Source of the DNA: Halobacteriovorax sp.
Lineage (GTDB): Bacteria; Bdellovibrionota; Bacteriovoracia; Bacteriovoracales; Bacteriovoracaceae
Assembly (NCBI GenBank): GCA_002720865.1
Contig: PBIO01000019.1
Coordinates: 42,402-106,401 of the forward strand
Reading direction: 5' to 3'
Length of the DNA stretch: 64,000 nucleotides
In this document: in pieces, positions 39,893 to 48,955 of the stretch
Layout: the number at the start of each line of letters is the position of its first letter
Position numbering within the stretch: position 1 is the stretch's first letter
The notes under the pieces: model-generated
Told to the model about the DNA's origin: nothing
The model's input: the letters and a program-made list of their open reading frames with translations, nothing else
The model's database searches: none
Made by a program: the position numbers and the translations under genes

Positions 39893-40813
39893 ATGATTGA
39901 AACATCGCAATTACAGACACTTGTAGCCGTAACTAAGGCCAAAAGCTTCTCAAAAGCAGCAGAAGACCTCCATGTTACTCAGTCGGCTATAAGTCAAAGT
40001 ATCAAGAACTTGGAAAAGAAGCTTGAGGTTAAGCTCTTTAAGAGATCTGGTAAAAAGGTGGTTCTAACTCCGGAAGGAGAAAAGCTCTATGCATTGGCCA
40101 ATGGATTTATTGCAAAACTAGACGATACATTAAGTGAAATTCAAGCTGATAAAGACACGATGAGTGGAAAGATAAGGATCGGAACTTTAACAGGCTTTGG
40201 AAAATCTTGGCTTGCCCCAATAATGCTAGATTACGCTAAGAAGTTTCCTGAAATAAAAGTAGGGGTTAACCTTGGGTTTCAAGAAGAGCTTGTTAGAGAA
40301 TTTGAAAACTACAGGCTAGACTTTTTAATTCTTCCAGAAGAGGCACTTCCAAATGTTGGAGAAAAGATATTATTAGGGGATGAAAAAACAGTCCTTGTTT
40401 TTCCAGATAACGAAGATTTTAAACTAACTAAGGATACGACTCTAGAAGAATTATCTAGCTATCCTACGATCCTTTTTGAAGACGAAGGGGACGGGCTATA
40501 TATGAGATGGTGCCGTCAGCGATTTGGTCGAATTCCAAAAATGGTTAATGGTCGCTATATAATTAATAGTCACGGAAATATGCTTCAGGCCGTGCAAAGA
40601 GGTCTAGGAGTTGCTGTCGTCCCTAAGCACGTTATCGGCCGAAGTTATTATAAAGATAAAGTTGTTACTTTTGATGACCTTTTAGATGATAAAAAAGAGG
40701 TTTCTAATGGTAAGATATACCTTGTATATCACAAGGGCTCTGACGAGCTTTTAAGAGTGAAGAAAACTCTAGAAGTTTTAACTTCATCGGAGACTCCGCT
40801 CACTCAAGTATAG
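39893..40813 (+). CDS. LysR-family transcriptional regulator
   Basis: A 306-residue LysR-type regulator. The N-terminal winged helix is typical: IETSQLQTLVAVTKAKSFSKA, then the recognition helix QSAISQSIKNLEKKL, and VKLFKRSGKKVVLTPEGE. The rest is the two-lobed ligand-binding domain, beginning GKIRIGTLTGFGKSWLAP. The ATG at 39893 is preferred to the in-frame TTG at 39881. LysR genes often control a divergent neighbour, but here the gene upstream on the other strand is a secreted protein with no metabolic clue, and the downstream CCA enzyme gene follows in the same direction. Its ligand is unknown. Confidence 0.94.
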   Translation: MIETSQLQTLVAVTKAKSFSKAAEDLHVTQSAISQSIKNLEKKLEVKLFKRSGKKVVLTPEGEKLYALANGFIAKLDDTLSEIQADKDTMSGKIRIGTLTGFGKSWLAPIMLDYAKKFPEIKVGVNLGFQEELVREFENYRLDFLILPEEALPNVGEKILLGDEKTVLVFPDNEDFKLTKDTTLEELSSYPTILFEDEGDGLYMRWCRQRFGRIPKMVNGRYIINSHGNMLQAVQRGLGVAVVPKHVIGRSYYKDKVVTFDDLLDDKKEVSNGKIYLVYHKGSDELLRVKKTLEVLTSSETPLTQV

Positions 40814-40818
40814 AAACT

Positions 40819-42129
40819 ATGAACGAGCTTAAACACCAGTCGATACTACCTGAAAACTTTAGGGAAATTTTTCCTGAAGATGTCTACGAGCTTATTGTTC
40901 AAATAAGTAGGCAAGGCTTCGGACTAACTTTAGTCGGTGGTGCAGTTCGAGATTACATACTAGAGGGAAAACTTTCAAATGATTTAGACTTTGAGTTAAG
41001 GCATAGCTTCGAGTACTCAGAGGACGAATGGAAGAAGATGATTCGAAGACTGGGCGAGACTTTAAAGAATAAGTATTCTTATCATGTTGAAATTCTAAAC
41101 TTTGAAATATTAAAAATAAAAATAGGGTCTTATGAAGTAGAGCTTTCCTCACCACGAGTTGAAACCTATACAGGCAAAGCTCCTTTTGGTCATAGTGAAT
41201 TTGAGGTCGAACTTTCTCCTCTGATTCCCTACAACAAATCCTTTCTAAGAAGGGATTTTACAATTAATTCCATGGCCATTGAATTTGGGGTCCCTGGTGC
41301 TGACGATGAATTTCGCTTTATTGACCCCTTTAATGGAATTGGAGACTTAAAAAATAAAATTCTAAGACCCTGTTCTGAGAGTTTTTATTATGATCCTGTT
41401 CGCTTTCTAAGACTAATTCGTTTTTCTAATAAACTCGATTTTACATTTGAAGGTGATCCATCTTTATTTGATTTAACCGAATTGACTGCCCATTACTTCT
41501 TTCAGGAAAGTTTAAAAGATTTCTTTTTGATAACAAAGAAATTCTTCTTAACGATTCAAGAGTATAAAATATCTTTAGCCATAGATTTAAAGGACCTAGA
41601 GTTTCTTACCAATCTAAACTTCGGAGAGTTTGGACAGCTCTTAAAAGATGAAGTTTTATTGGCCTTAACCTTTAGCTCTGAAGAAATTACACTTGAAGAT
41701 AGAATGGCATTTTGCCGGATTGCTGGAATGAAATCAACAGCAGCAGAAGATTATGAAAAACTAAAGTCATATTTATCAGCTTTAAGGGATGAAGATGATG
41801 GGACGCTTAAAAGGCTGCTTAGGCATTCAACATTTGTTGAGCTATTGGACAATGATATCTTAATTGAAATTCAAAAACTAATGCAGCTGTACAATAGGCA
41901 TCGATTTGGAACTCTTGAAATTTTAGAAAAGATTGACCCTAGCATTTACAAAAGATTTGTCTTTTTTAAAAATATCTTTGGAAGTGAAACAAAAGGAAAG
42001 ATTGTCGCTAATAAGTTAATGAAGTTAGTAGATAAGAAAGAAAAGCGATCAATTATAAGTTTATATTGCCACTTACTCGTTTACTACGATCTAAGGCCTA
42101 TCTTACCGGAGTCTCGGTTTGGAAGTTGA
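40819..42129 (+). CDS. tRNA nucleotidyltransferase/poly(A) polymerase family protein
   Basis: A 436-residue class II nucleotidyltransferase. The nucleotidyltransferase site is LVGGAVRDYILEG then LSNDLDFEL (metal aspartates in D-x-D), followed by the flexible loop region and the RRDFTINSMAIEF block. DPVRFLRLIRFSNKLDF continues the neck domain. The rest is helical and includes no HD domain. This family adds CCA to tRNA or poly(A) to RNA; sequence alone does not separate the two activities. It begins 6 nt after the LysR stop with no strong Shine-Dalgarno, so it may be coupled to it. It overlaps the next gene. Confidence 0.9.
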   Translation: MNELKHQSILPENFREIFPEDVYELIVQISRQGFGLTLVGGAVRDYILEGKLSNDLDFELRHSFEYSEDEWKKMIRRLGETLKNKYSYHVEILNFEILKIKIGSYEVELSSPRVETYTGKAPFGHSEFEVELSPLIPYNKSFLRRDFTINSMAIEFGVPGADDEFRFIDPFNGIGDLKNKILRPCSESFYYDPVRFLRLIRFSNKLDFTFEGDPSLFDLTELTAHYFFQESLKDFFLITKKFFLTIQEYKISLAIDLKDLEFLTNLNFGEFGQLLKDEVLLALTFSSEEITLEDRMAFCRIAGMKSTAAEDYEKLKSYLSALRDEDDGTLKRLLRHSTFVELLDNDILIEIQKLMQLYNRHRFGTLEILEKIDPSIYKRFVFFKNIFGSETKGKIVANKLMKLVDKKEKRSIISLYCHLLVYYDLRPILPESRFGS

Positions 42130-42634
42130 AATTTTATCTGCCCTTGATGTTGAAAAAATACCAATTGCAAAAATTAAAGAAATTTTTTTTGAAGCGAGTT
42201 CTATTAAAGAATTTGAAAATCAAAATAAAAAAGAGGAATTTTTCTATCGTTGGTGTGGTCAGTATTTAGAAAAATATCCAAGTCATTTTCTATTAGCTTT
42301 TGAGAATGAAGAATTATTGGGTTATTCATGTTCCCATCCTGATAGCCACTTAGCATTAGAGGAATTTTCAATACCTGGACAGGAACTTTTTAAAAGCCTT
42401 TTTGATGAGTATCCTCTTCATCTACATATTAACTGTCATTTAAAAAGTAGAGGAAAAGGGGTTGGAAAAAAATTAATTCTTTCTCAAGCCCGACTAAACA
42501 AGAAGGGCATTCACATCATAACTGAGAAAAGTGCAGATAACTATGGGTTTTATCGTGCACTTGGCTTTGACCGAGAGGAAGAGGCGGAATTGAAAGGTCA
42601 TACCCTTCTTTTCATGGGCCGTAAGTCGATTTAA
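42119..42634 (+). CDS. GNAT-family N-acetyltransferase
   Basis: A 171-residue protein starting at TTG 42119, with GGAG 7 nt upstream, overlapping the CCA-type gene by 11 nt. The fold pattern matches GNAT: an N-terminal helix-rich part, a strand-rich middle, the coenzyme A loop LKSRGKGVGKKLI with the R-x-x-G-x-G/A signature, and the C-terminal NYGFYRALGFDREEE. The acceptor is not known. Compared with the gene at 37780, it is a different GNAT subfamily, with a longer N-terminus and an insert after the second strand. Confidence 0.85.
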   Translation: MEVEILSALDVEKIPIAKIKEIFFEASSIKEFENQNKKEEFFYRWCGQYLEKYPSHFLLAFENEELLGYSCSHPDSHLALEEFSIPGQELFKSLFDEYPLHLHINCHLKSRGKGVGKKLILSQARLNKKGIHIITEKSADNYGFYRALGFDREEEAELKGHTLLFMGRKSI

Positions 42635-42667
42635 AATAAAGTAAATCTTTAGAACAAGGAAGTTCGA

Positions 42668-43837
42668 ATGCATTTAATCGCTAAAATGGCCGGCTTGGCT
42701 TTTTTCTTATTATTTTCTTTTAAGGCCTACTCTGTAGATATGAATGTTCCTGCAGTCAAACTCAAGTCGGATGAAGCCCCACTCTTTAAAGACGACCTAG
42801 AGTTAAAGGGAATTGAGCTAGCTTTTAAAAGACAAAAAGCAGCTTTTAGAAGATCAAGATTGAGTGGAAGTTTAACCATCGCTGGTAGAACTTATAAGCT
42901 TTCAATTATTGAAAAAACAGTTAAGAGTTTTGAAAAAGAAGTTGAAAAAGTTAAGAAGTGCTTTATTAGAAACTCTAAAGAAGAGTGTTGGGAAAGGTTT
43001 AACTATAATCTTAAAAGAAAGTTTGATTTTTATAGACCCATAGTTAAGCAAGAATCCGGAAGGTCCCCAAGTTTAGCCCCAACGGAAAAAAACTTTGCTC
43101 ATTTCACAGGCTATTATTCGCCAACTATTAAAGGCTCTCTAGTTAAAACGGAAGAGTTCCCATTTGCTATCTACACAAAACCTAAGACTGAAAAAGAGCG
43201 CCGTTATACTAGAGAACAAATAATATTTGAAAATAAATTAGAAGGGAAAGGCTTAAATTTATTTTATATTAAAGATTTATTTGCACTTTACTTGTTGCAT
43301 CTTGAGGGAGGGGGAAGAGTAGAAATTCAAACTCCTAATGGACCTAAGATGCACTACTTGAGCTATCAAGCACATAACTCAAACAAGTTTACCTTCCTCT
43401 CAAAGTATATGAGGAAAAAAGGAATGATTGATGATTCCTCAATTGATTCACAAAGAAGATATTTAGCAGCTCACCCAGAAAGATGGAGGGAGATTTATTC
43501 ATTTTGTCCGGGGTACATATATTTCACTATTACTAAGACTGAGCCACTTGGGCTAGAGGATATACCTTTAACTCAAAGGCGCTCTTTGGCCCAAGATAGA
43601 AAGATCTATAAAAGAAAAGGAATGCTAGCTTTTGTTAGGACCTTAAGACCAATAAGAAACGAAGAGGGCGATCCTGTTATGACAAGCTATTCAAGATTTT
43701 ACCTCGACCAAGATACTGGCTCGGCCATTAAAGGAGAGGCAAGAGCTGACCTCTATTGGGGATATGGCGACGAGGCAGAATTAGCTGCAAATACAATGAA
43801 TGAAAGAGGAGAGATTTTCTTTCTACTTGCTAAGTAA
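42668..43837 (+). CDS. MltA-type lytic murein transglycosylase
   Basis: A 389-residue protein with a signal peptide (FFLLFSFKAYS). The MltA and 3D domains are recognisable: ENFAHFTGYYSPTIKGS-like start of MltA, FPFAIYTKP, then the LFALYLLHLEGGGRVEIQ core, and a C-terminal 3D part with FYLDQDTGSAIKGEARAD and LYWGYGDEAEL, where the aspartate pair acts in catalysis. It cleaves the MurNAc-GlcNAc bond of peptidoglycan to anhydro-MurNAc ends. Strong AAGGAAG site. The signal peptide lacks a clear lipobox, so it may be soluble in the periplasm rather than lipid-anchored. It converges with the deacetylase gene, sharing 15 nt. Confidence 0.88.
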   Translation: MHLIAKMAGLAFFLLFSFKAYSVDMNVPAVKLKSDEAPLFKDDLELKGIELAFKRQKAAFRRSRLSGSLTIAGRTYKLSIIEKTVKSFEKEVEKVKKCFIRNSKEECWERFNYNLKRKFDFYRPIVKQESGRSPSLAPTEKNFAHFTGYYSPTIKGSLVKTEEFPFAIYTKPKTEKERRYTREQIIFENKLEGKGLNLFYIKDLFALYLLHLEGGGRVEIQTPNGPKMHYLSYQAHNSNKFTFLSKYMRKKGMIDDSSIDSQRRYLAAHPERWREIYSFCPGYIYFTITKTEPLGLEDIPLTQRRSLAQDRKIYKRKGMLAFVRTLRPIRNEEGDPVMTSYSRFYLDQDTGSAIKGEARADLYWGYGDEAELAANTMNERGEIFFLLAK

Positions 43838-44713
43838 TTCACAGTTCGCATTTCCAAACTCAAACTCTTTTACCGAGTCTAAGGGAACAATTTCGATATT
43901 GCTCCCTTTTATTTTTTCTAAAAACTTTTCAGTCGCATCAACAGTTCTTTTGTGAATATCATGCATAAGGACAACCCCACCTGATAAAGGGGTTCTTATT
44001 CGATAAGGCTCCTTTGTATAGCCTCCTGATATTTTCTTGAATCGATAGGCTGTTCCACCTTCTATATTGGCCATTAAGGTCTGCACAATATTATCAGATG
44101 TCATGTTTGAAACCCAATCGGAGGTATCAATATCCCAAAAAGCAAAGTTAATACAGTTCTCACCAAAGAGCTCCTGACTAACATCTTTCATGGTATTTAA
44201 GTGATGATATCCACCGCTACCTTTTCCATAGGCTCCGTATGGAAAACGATAGTAATTTTCTCTTTTAGAGTAATGCCCTTTAACTTCGAGTACGGTATTT
44301 TTTAATCCTGTGGCAAATACTCTTTCTGACTCTGAATTAGAATTGGTATGAACCCAATCGTGACCAGCAAGAATATGTCCTTCATCTACGATCCTTTTTG
44401 TTATATGTGGATATTTTTTAATCAATGAACCCATAGTAAAAAAAGTCGCCTTAACTTTATACTTCTTTAAAATATTGAGTAAGCGAGGCGTGTTCTCCGG
44501 ATGTGGACCATCGTCATAGGTTAAAACGAGTTTTCTCGTTTTATGTAACGATCTGCTTAGGTATTGTCTCCAGCCTCTATGAGAAGAGTTGTAATTCACA
44601 TCCATATCTGGGAACTGTTTTTCAAGCTCTATTAATTCTTCAAAATGTTTTGAGCAGGAATATGAATCAAAGCAAAACAGTAGGGTAACAATAGTAAGTA
44701 TTCCGAATTTCAT
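43823..44713 (-). CDS. Polysaccharide (peptidoglycan) deacetylase, NodB fold
   Basis: A 296-residue protein with a signal peptide (MKFGILTIVTLLFCFDSYS). The NodB motifs are intact: TYDDGPH near 66 with the catalytic and metal aspartates, the metal histidines in HDWVH near 118, the RFPYGAYG block (motif 3) and the DIDTSDW region (motif 4). LMHDIH near the end is motif 5. Such enzymes remove acetyl groups from GlcNAc/MurNAc of peptidoglycan or from chitin-like glycans. In Bdellovibrio, two related deacetylases mark the prey wall so that a dedicated lysozyme-like enzyme can open it later. A similar use here is inferred. Confidence 0.9.
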   Translation of the reverse strand: MKFGILTIVTLLFCFDSYSCSKHFEELIELEKQFPDMDVNYNSSHRGWRQYLSRSLHKTRKLVLTYDDGPHPENTPRLLNILKKYKVKATFFTMGSLIKKYPHITKRIVDEGHILAGHDWVHTNSNSESERVFATGLKNTVLEVKGHYSKRENYYRFPYGAYGKGSGGYHHLNTMKDVSQELFGENCINFAFWDIDTSDWVSNMTSDNIVQTLMANIEGGTAYRFKKISGGYTKEPYRIRTPLSGGVVLMHDIHKRTVDATEKFLEKIKGSNIEIVPLDSVKEFEFGNANCELLSK

Positions 44714-44920
44714 AAAACATCCTTGTCTTTATAAGTCGGGTATATAAGTAATTTTTCTATAGAATATCCTTTGACATAAAAATACGTCAATCAATAGCCC
44801 ATTGATGTAAGACAATGGGAAAAAAACTCCATACAAGCAAATTTGGTTAGCCTCGAATCTTATGGCATACTGGTGATAGGAGAAGTGTGTAGGGCCATTC
44901 GTCAAACACAGAGGTTATTT

Positions 44921-45346
44921 ATGGTAGATTTAAGAACCATTTTAGATACTCACAGAAGCCGCCTTAAAAAAGGATCGGTAGACGTGATTGAGCAAGAGGT
45001 AACCAGCTCTCCCACGGTTAGTGAAATCCCAGATATTTTCTTCGACCAAATTCTAATTGATTACAAATTGAATAGAATGGAAGTTATGGTTCTGATGTAT
45101 CTCTATCGAAGAGTATGGTGTAAACCAAATCTCTATAAAGTATATGGAATTAGTCAGCTACTCTCTCATACTGAAATGGCTAAAAATTTAAAACTTCCAA
45201 TGGAAAGTATCTATCAGGCATTACGAAAAATTGAAGAGTATGGATTCATCTCAACAATTAGATCTGGGCAGTACTTTGTTCGTAAATACTTCACTAAGGA
45301 ATTTGACGAAGCTTTCGGTCAAAATTACGATGACTTTGAAGTTTAA
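44921..45346 (+). CDS. Winged-helix protein (possible transcription or replication factor)
   Basis: A 141-residue protein starting at ATG 44921 behind AGAGG; the reading frame extends to 44843, but the extra part has no ribosome site. Residues about 35-120 look like a winged helix-turn-helix: NRMEVMVLMYLYRRVW, a helix SHTEMAKNLKLPMESIYQALRKIEEYGF, and the wing strand ISTIRSGQYFVRKYF. This resembles MarR/replication-initiator wing domains that bind DNA. No ligand-binding part is present. Its targets are unknown. A weak CATACT -10 with TTGGTT 17 nt upstream lies in front of it. Confidence 0.72.
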   Translation: MVDLRTILDTHRSRLKKGSVDVIEQEVTSSPTVSEIPDIFFDQILIDYKLNRMEVMVLMYLYRRVWCKPNLYKVYGISQLLSHTEMAKNLKLPMESIYQALRKIEEYGFISTIRSGQYFVRKYFTKEFDEAFGQNYDDFEV

Positions 45347-45414
45347 TCTCGTTATTTCGACTATCTAGAGCCTCTTTTGGCAGTTTTTACCTTATCAGAA
45401 CTAAGCATAAACCA

Positions 45415-45423
45415 TGATATAAT
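45415..45423 (+). promoter_or_regulatory. Extended -10 promoter element
   Basis: TGATATAAT at 45415-45423 is an extended -10 (TGn followed by TATAAT), about 48 nt before the gene at 45471. No convincing -35 accompanies it, as is usual for extended -10 promoters. Confidence 0.55.
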
Positions 45424-45470
45424 TTATTTAGATAAGTGCGTCTAATTTAGGCGTAAAGGTAGAATGGTTT

Positions 45471-47432
45471 ATGGCTACAATTCCCGGGGCACCGAAAGAA
45501 AAACCGCGGAAAATTCTCTACGTTGGTGATGATTCGAGTTATTGGTCGAATATTCAAAAACGTTTTTTGAGTTCCTATAGCAAAATCAGCTGGGAATTTA
45601 TCAAAATTTACGACACTGAAAAAGAAGATTACCAACAAACTTTTATAAAAATCCTCGAACATGAAGCAGCAATTGTTTATGTGGATTTTTCAACCAGAAC
45701 TGATGAGCATTTAACAATCGCTAATTTTTTATCCCGCGAAAATAGTTTGAAAGATCAGCCACTAGTTGGTCTAGTTCCTGAACCAGGAATGATAAAAAGT
45801 GTCTTATCTTCTGGTGTTGATATTTTACATATTAAGTGTGGAGAGTTTCATGATGTTGTTTGGCAGGCCATGAACTTAGCTTTCCCAGGTGAGTCTGGAA
45901 CTCCTGATTTTGCTGTGGCGAAAACTTTGGCAGAGTCAAAAATTTATGATGACTTTAGAATTGGGTATTTTGCTCCAACTTATATTCACTGTGAAGGGAA
46001 TCTTAGGTTAAACAAAGGGGATATTATTGAGGTCGAGTCTGAGATCCCTACCTCTGTCGTTCCTTCCAATAAGTATATTATAAAACATATCGACGATTCG
46101 GATTTGTATTACGATTTTAAATACTCTTATGATCTTGAGTATATCTACGTAGATGAACCTGATTTTGAAGCTGATGCAGAAGCAGAGCTGATTGGTGTAG
46201 AAGATGAAGAAGAGCAAAGAAAGATCTTAGCGAAAGCAAAAGATTCTATAAACGAAAGACGTGAGGAATATAAAGCGAGACTAAGAAAGTCTAAAAAAGA
46301 AGTAAAAGATTGGATCTTAGAAAACTCAGATCGGTCTCAACCCAAAATTACAAAAATTTTAGTGGTTGATAAGGCCTTGATGATTTTAAGGAACGAGCCT
46401 CAGCCAGTTGATAAGCAGCCCTATACTTTTAGATTTCAAACAGAGCTAAAAACGACAATGGCAGAATTAGATCAAATTAGACCTAATATCATCGCTGTTC
46501 AGTTCATGGGGGAGCAGTTCGTGGAGAGTCGCGAAGAAGGCGAGCCTATAAAAGATGAGAACGGTTTAGTTCTTACTGAAGAAGAAGCAAAAAACTTCTT
46601 GGCCGTTGAAAAGAAAAAGGCTGAAGAAGCTCATATGGCTCAGGTTTCTAGAATATTAGAAAAGGTTAAGGATACAGAAGACTACCAACCATTTATTATT
46701 CTCTTTAACTCTTACAAGCATTCTTCAAAGTCGTTACAAGATGGTTATCAGTACCCAATGATAATGGCCCATAAGGGACCAATGGAGATGTCCATTATAT
46801 TACATATGGCAGAAATGTTTGAAACAAAACAAAGAAAGGCCTATGAAGCAAAAATTAAAGCTAAAGTGGCAGGTTTAAAAAAACAGGACCCTGTTAAATA
46901 TAGAAAGTTAAATGAAAATGATTTTAAAGAAAAACGTTATTATGTAAGTAAGAAAAACCCATTGAGTTTTGTTTCGACAAACTACCCAATTGAAGTGGAG
47001 TCAGTCTCTGAATCAGAAGTGACTATTCTAACAGAACTTGAGTTAGAGCAAAAAACTTATAGGCTTTTAAGCCCATGTGCTTTTTCAATCGCAGTCGTTC
47101 CTCATCCCGATGGAAAAATGAAAAATGACGTGGGAGGAAAAAATCAATACCGAGCCTTGATTCATACTGTAGGTGAGGTAGAAAAGAAGACTATTAGAAA
47201 ATATGTTAACGAAATATTTTTTAAACCACTTGCTGAAGAGCGTGAAAAAGAGCACGAGGCCTTTAAAGAGCTGAATGAAAAAGTTCATAATGAGATTGAA
47301 CAAAAGAAAAAAGAAGAAGAAGAGGCTCGTAAGGCTGAAGAAGAAGCAAAGAAAGCCGAAGAAGAGGCAGCCAAAGAAGAAGCCTTCATAGCTGAAGAAA
47401 GCTCTGAAGAAGATGAAAAAGAAGCCTCATGA
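45471..47432 (+). CDS. Large protein with receiver-like N-terminus and Glu/Lys-rich tail
   Basis: I do not recognise this 653-residue protein. The first 140 residues have a receiver-like alternation of strands and helices (KILYVGDDSSYW, IVYVDFSTR, PLVGLVPEPG), with an aspartate in VDFSTR where a phosphoacceptor would sit, although the context is unusual. Further on, another alpha/beta segment, TKILVVDKALMILR, looks like a second receiver-type start near residue 285. The last 60 residues are almost purely Glu, Lys and Ala, a coiled or disordered tail. No membrane helix is present, so it is likely cytoplasmic. It overlaps the next frame by 4 nt (ATGA at 47429). Confidence 0.75.
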   Translation: MATIPGAPKEKPRKILYVGDDSSYWSNIQKRFLSSYSKISWEFIKIYDTEKEDYQQTFIKILEHEAAIVYVDFSTRTDEHLTIANFLSRENSLKDQPLVGLVPEPGMIKSVLSSGVDILHIKCGEFHDVVWQAMNLAFPGESGTPDFAVAKTLAESKIYDDFRIGYFAPTYIHCEGNLRLNKGDIIEVESEIPTSVVPSNKYIIKHIDDSDLYYDFKYSYDLEYIYVDEPDFEADAEAELIGVEDEEEQRKILAKAKDSINERREEYKARLRKSKKEVKDWILENSDRSQPKITKILVVDKALMILRNEPQPVDKQPYTFRFQTELKTTMAELDQIRPNIIAVQFMGEQFVESREEGEPIKDENGLVLTEEEAKNFLAVEKKKAEEAHMAQVSRILEKVKDTEDYQPFIILFNSYKHSSKSLQDGYQYPMIMAHKGPMEMSIILHMAEMFETKQRKAYEAKIKAKVAGLKKQDPVKYRKLNENDFKEKRYYVSKKNPLSFVSTNYPIEVESVSESEVTILTELELEQKTYRLLSPCAFSIAVVPHPDGKMKNDVGGKNQYRALIHTVGEVEKKTIRKYVNEIFFKPLAEEREKEHEAFKELNEKVHNEIEQKKKEEEEARKAEEEAKKAEEEAAKEEAFIAEESSEEDEKEAS

Positions 47433-47468
47433 TAACCGAATTACTCGGTAAAGTTTTCTCCCGTAGAC

Positions 47469-47520
47469 AAGTTCACCTTAAATTAAATAGAATTAATCGT
47501 CTGAGTGAAAAGGTGAACTT
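47469..47520 (+). promoter_or_regulatory. SD-masking hairpin before the barrel-like protein gene
   Basis: AAGTTCACCTT (47469-47479) and AAGGTGAACTT (47510-47520) form a perfect 11-bp stem with a 30-nt loop. The right arm is the AAGGTG ribosome site for ATG 47522. Translation running in from ATG 47429, which overlaps the upstream stop, would open it. Confidence 0.65.
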
Positions 47521-47521
47521 T

Positions 47522-48079
47522 ATGTTGCGAATATTTTGTATTCTATGGGTGTTATTATTGCCCTCTAAATCGATGGCCTTATTAAACGTAGGTGGTTACG
47601 TTCCCTTTGGGCTTTCAACCCAGAAAAAAGAGGATGGAGGAAAGAACACTTTCTCCTTTAAGCCTCTTATTGCAGTAAATACTGTTATGCCAATTCCAAA
47701 TATGTCCCATGTCTTTCTTCCCGAGTTTGGTTATATCCCGCAAGGTAAGGAGGCGGATGAGTACAAGAAGTCGACAATGTATTTTCTTTTAGATGTAGGA
47801 TATATGATTACTGATAGGTTCTTATTAAGGTATGGACTTGGAACTTTTATGACCAAAGTTAGCGGTGATGGAGCTGCCATTCAATTGCCAAACGGCTCTG
47901 GAACAGCGACTTTTTTTAGACCTAATAAAGGGGAGACATCTTGGAACACAACTCTTGATCTTGGTCTTGAATATGCCATAGATGCAAATAATGCTGCACG
48001 AATAGAAACTTACCTTTTTTCTTGGCTAAGTTCTGCACGAAAATTTAGCTATTCTTTAACGTATGTTTATTATCTTTAG
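47522..48079 (+). CDS. Predicted outer-membrane beta-barrel protein
   Basis: A 185-residue protein. I choose ATG 47522: it has AAGGTG and begins a proper signal peptide (MLRIFCILWVLLLPSKSMA). An ATG at 47429 is in frame but would add 31 polar residues before the signal. The mature part has alternating strands, many aromatic residues, and ends in YSLTYVYYL, a C-terminal aromatic strand typical of outer-membrane barrels. It may be a small porin or barrel-type surface protein. The ribosome site lies in the hairpin at 47469-47520. The gene overlaps the frame of the next gene slightly. Confidence 0.75.
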   Translation: MLRIFCILWVLLLPSKSMALLNVGGYVPFGLSTQKKEDGGKNTFSFKPLIAVNTVMPIPNMSHVFLPEFGYIPQGKEADEYKKSTMYFLLDVGYMITDRFLLRYGLGTFMTKVSGDGAAIQLPNGSGTATFFRPNKGETSWNTTLDLGLEYAIDANNAARIETYLFSWLSSARKFSYSLTYVYYL

Positions 48080-48086
48080 GATTATT

Positions 48087-48815
48087 ATGAAAACTTTCAT
48101 CTTTCTTATTTCATTTATCTATAGCTCTCTTGCATTCTCATTTACTCTAACGAGCCAACCACCACTTAAATTTTCAAAAAATAAGGTTGTCGTTAATGTG
48201 GCTTCGAATAATTGTACTCAGTCGGTTACAGCGGGAGAGTTGTTAAATCTTGTTGAAAAAGCTGCAGATGAACATTGGAACAAAGTGGCGACCTGTGCAC
48301 TTCAGCTTGAAAGGGGAAGTGTTGTGTCTGGAGTGGATGTTAGTGCTGACGATACTTCAACGGCCATTACTAAAGCTTCACTAGGAACTATCTTAATTGG
48401 ATGCTCTACGACTGTTACCGGTACGACCTTGGGCGTTGGTGGAAATGGTGGGAACGATACCGGAATTGTTCTTATTAATGACTCAAACACAAGATTTGCC
48501 AATCTGAGCGAGAAAGATAAGCTTGCCACAATCGCCCATGAAATTGGACATGCTTTTGGACTTGGTCATTCCAGTGACCCCGTAGCATTGATGTACTACT
48601 CAGTTGGTGGAACAATTAGGGAAGCGCTAACTCTAGATGACTACGATGGCTGCACCTATCTATATCCTCATGACTCACCAGGTTCATGTAATAGTATTGC
48701 TCCCATAAGTAATGATAAGAATACGCCGAGTGGAAGAGTCGGTTTTTTCGTATTGTTTCTATTAGGTCTGGGAACCAGTGTATTAATGGGTCTGGGCTTA
48801 AAAAATAGAGACTAA
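48087..48815 (+). CDS. Matrixin-like (M10) zinc metalloprotease with C-terminal anchor
   Basis: A 242-residue protein starting at ATG 48087 with AGGA upstream; the frame's earlier ATG at 48063 lies in the previous gene. Signal peptide FIFLISFIYSSLAFS. The zinc site HEIGHAFGLGHS places His151, Glu152, His155 and His161, the HExxHxxGxxH of M10/matrixin peptidases, followed by MYYS as the Met-turn. The C-terminal VGFFVLFLLGLGTSVLMGL helix followed by KNRD looks like a membrane anchor or sorting-type tail. It may be an extracellular, membrane-held protease. Substrate unknown. Confidence 0.88.
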   Translation: MKTFIFLISFIYSSLAFSFTLTSQPPLKFSKNKVVVNVASNNCTQSVTAGELLNLVEKAADEHWNKVATCALQLERGSVVSGVDVSADDTSTAITKASLGTILIGCSTTVTGTTLGVGGNGGNDTGIVLINDSNTRFANLSEKDKLATIAHEIGHAFGLGHSSDPVALMYYSVGGTIREALTLDDYDGCTYLYPHDSPGSCNSIAPISNDKNTPSGRVGFFVLFLLGLGTSVLMGLGLKNRD

Positions 48816-48955
48816 GCTTTAAATGTCAGTTTGAGTTAGTCTCACCGACTATTAGTGCAGGTTATCCTATTCATTTCTTACACCTCTAGCTTTGATGTGT
48901 CCTTCTCCCTACAATGAGTTATTCCAGTTTTAAGTCAAGGATTCAAGGAGGAACC

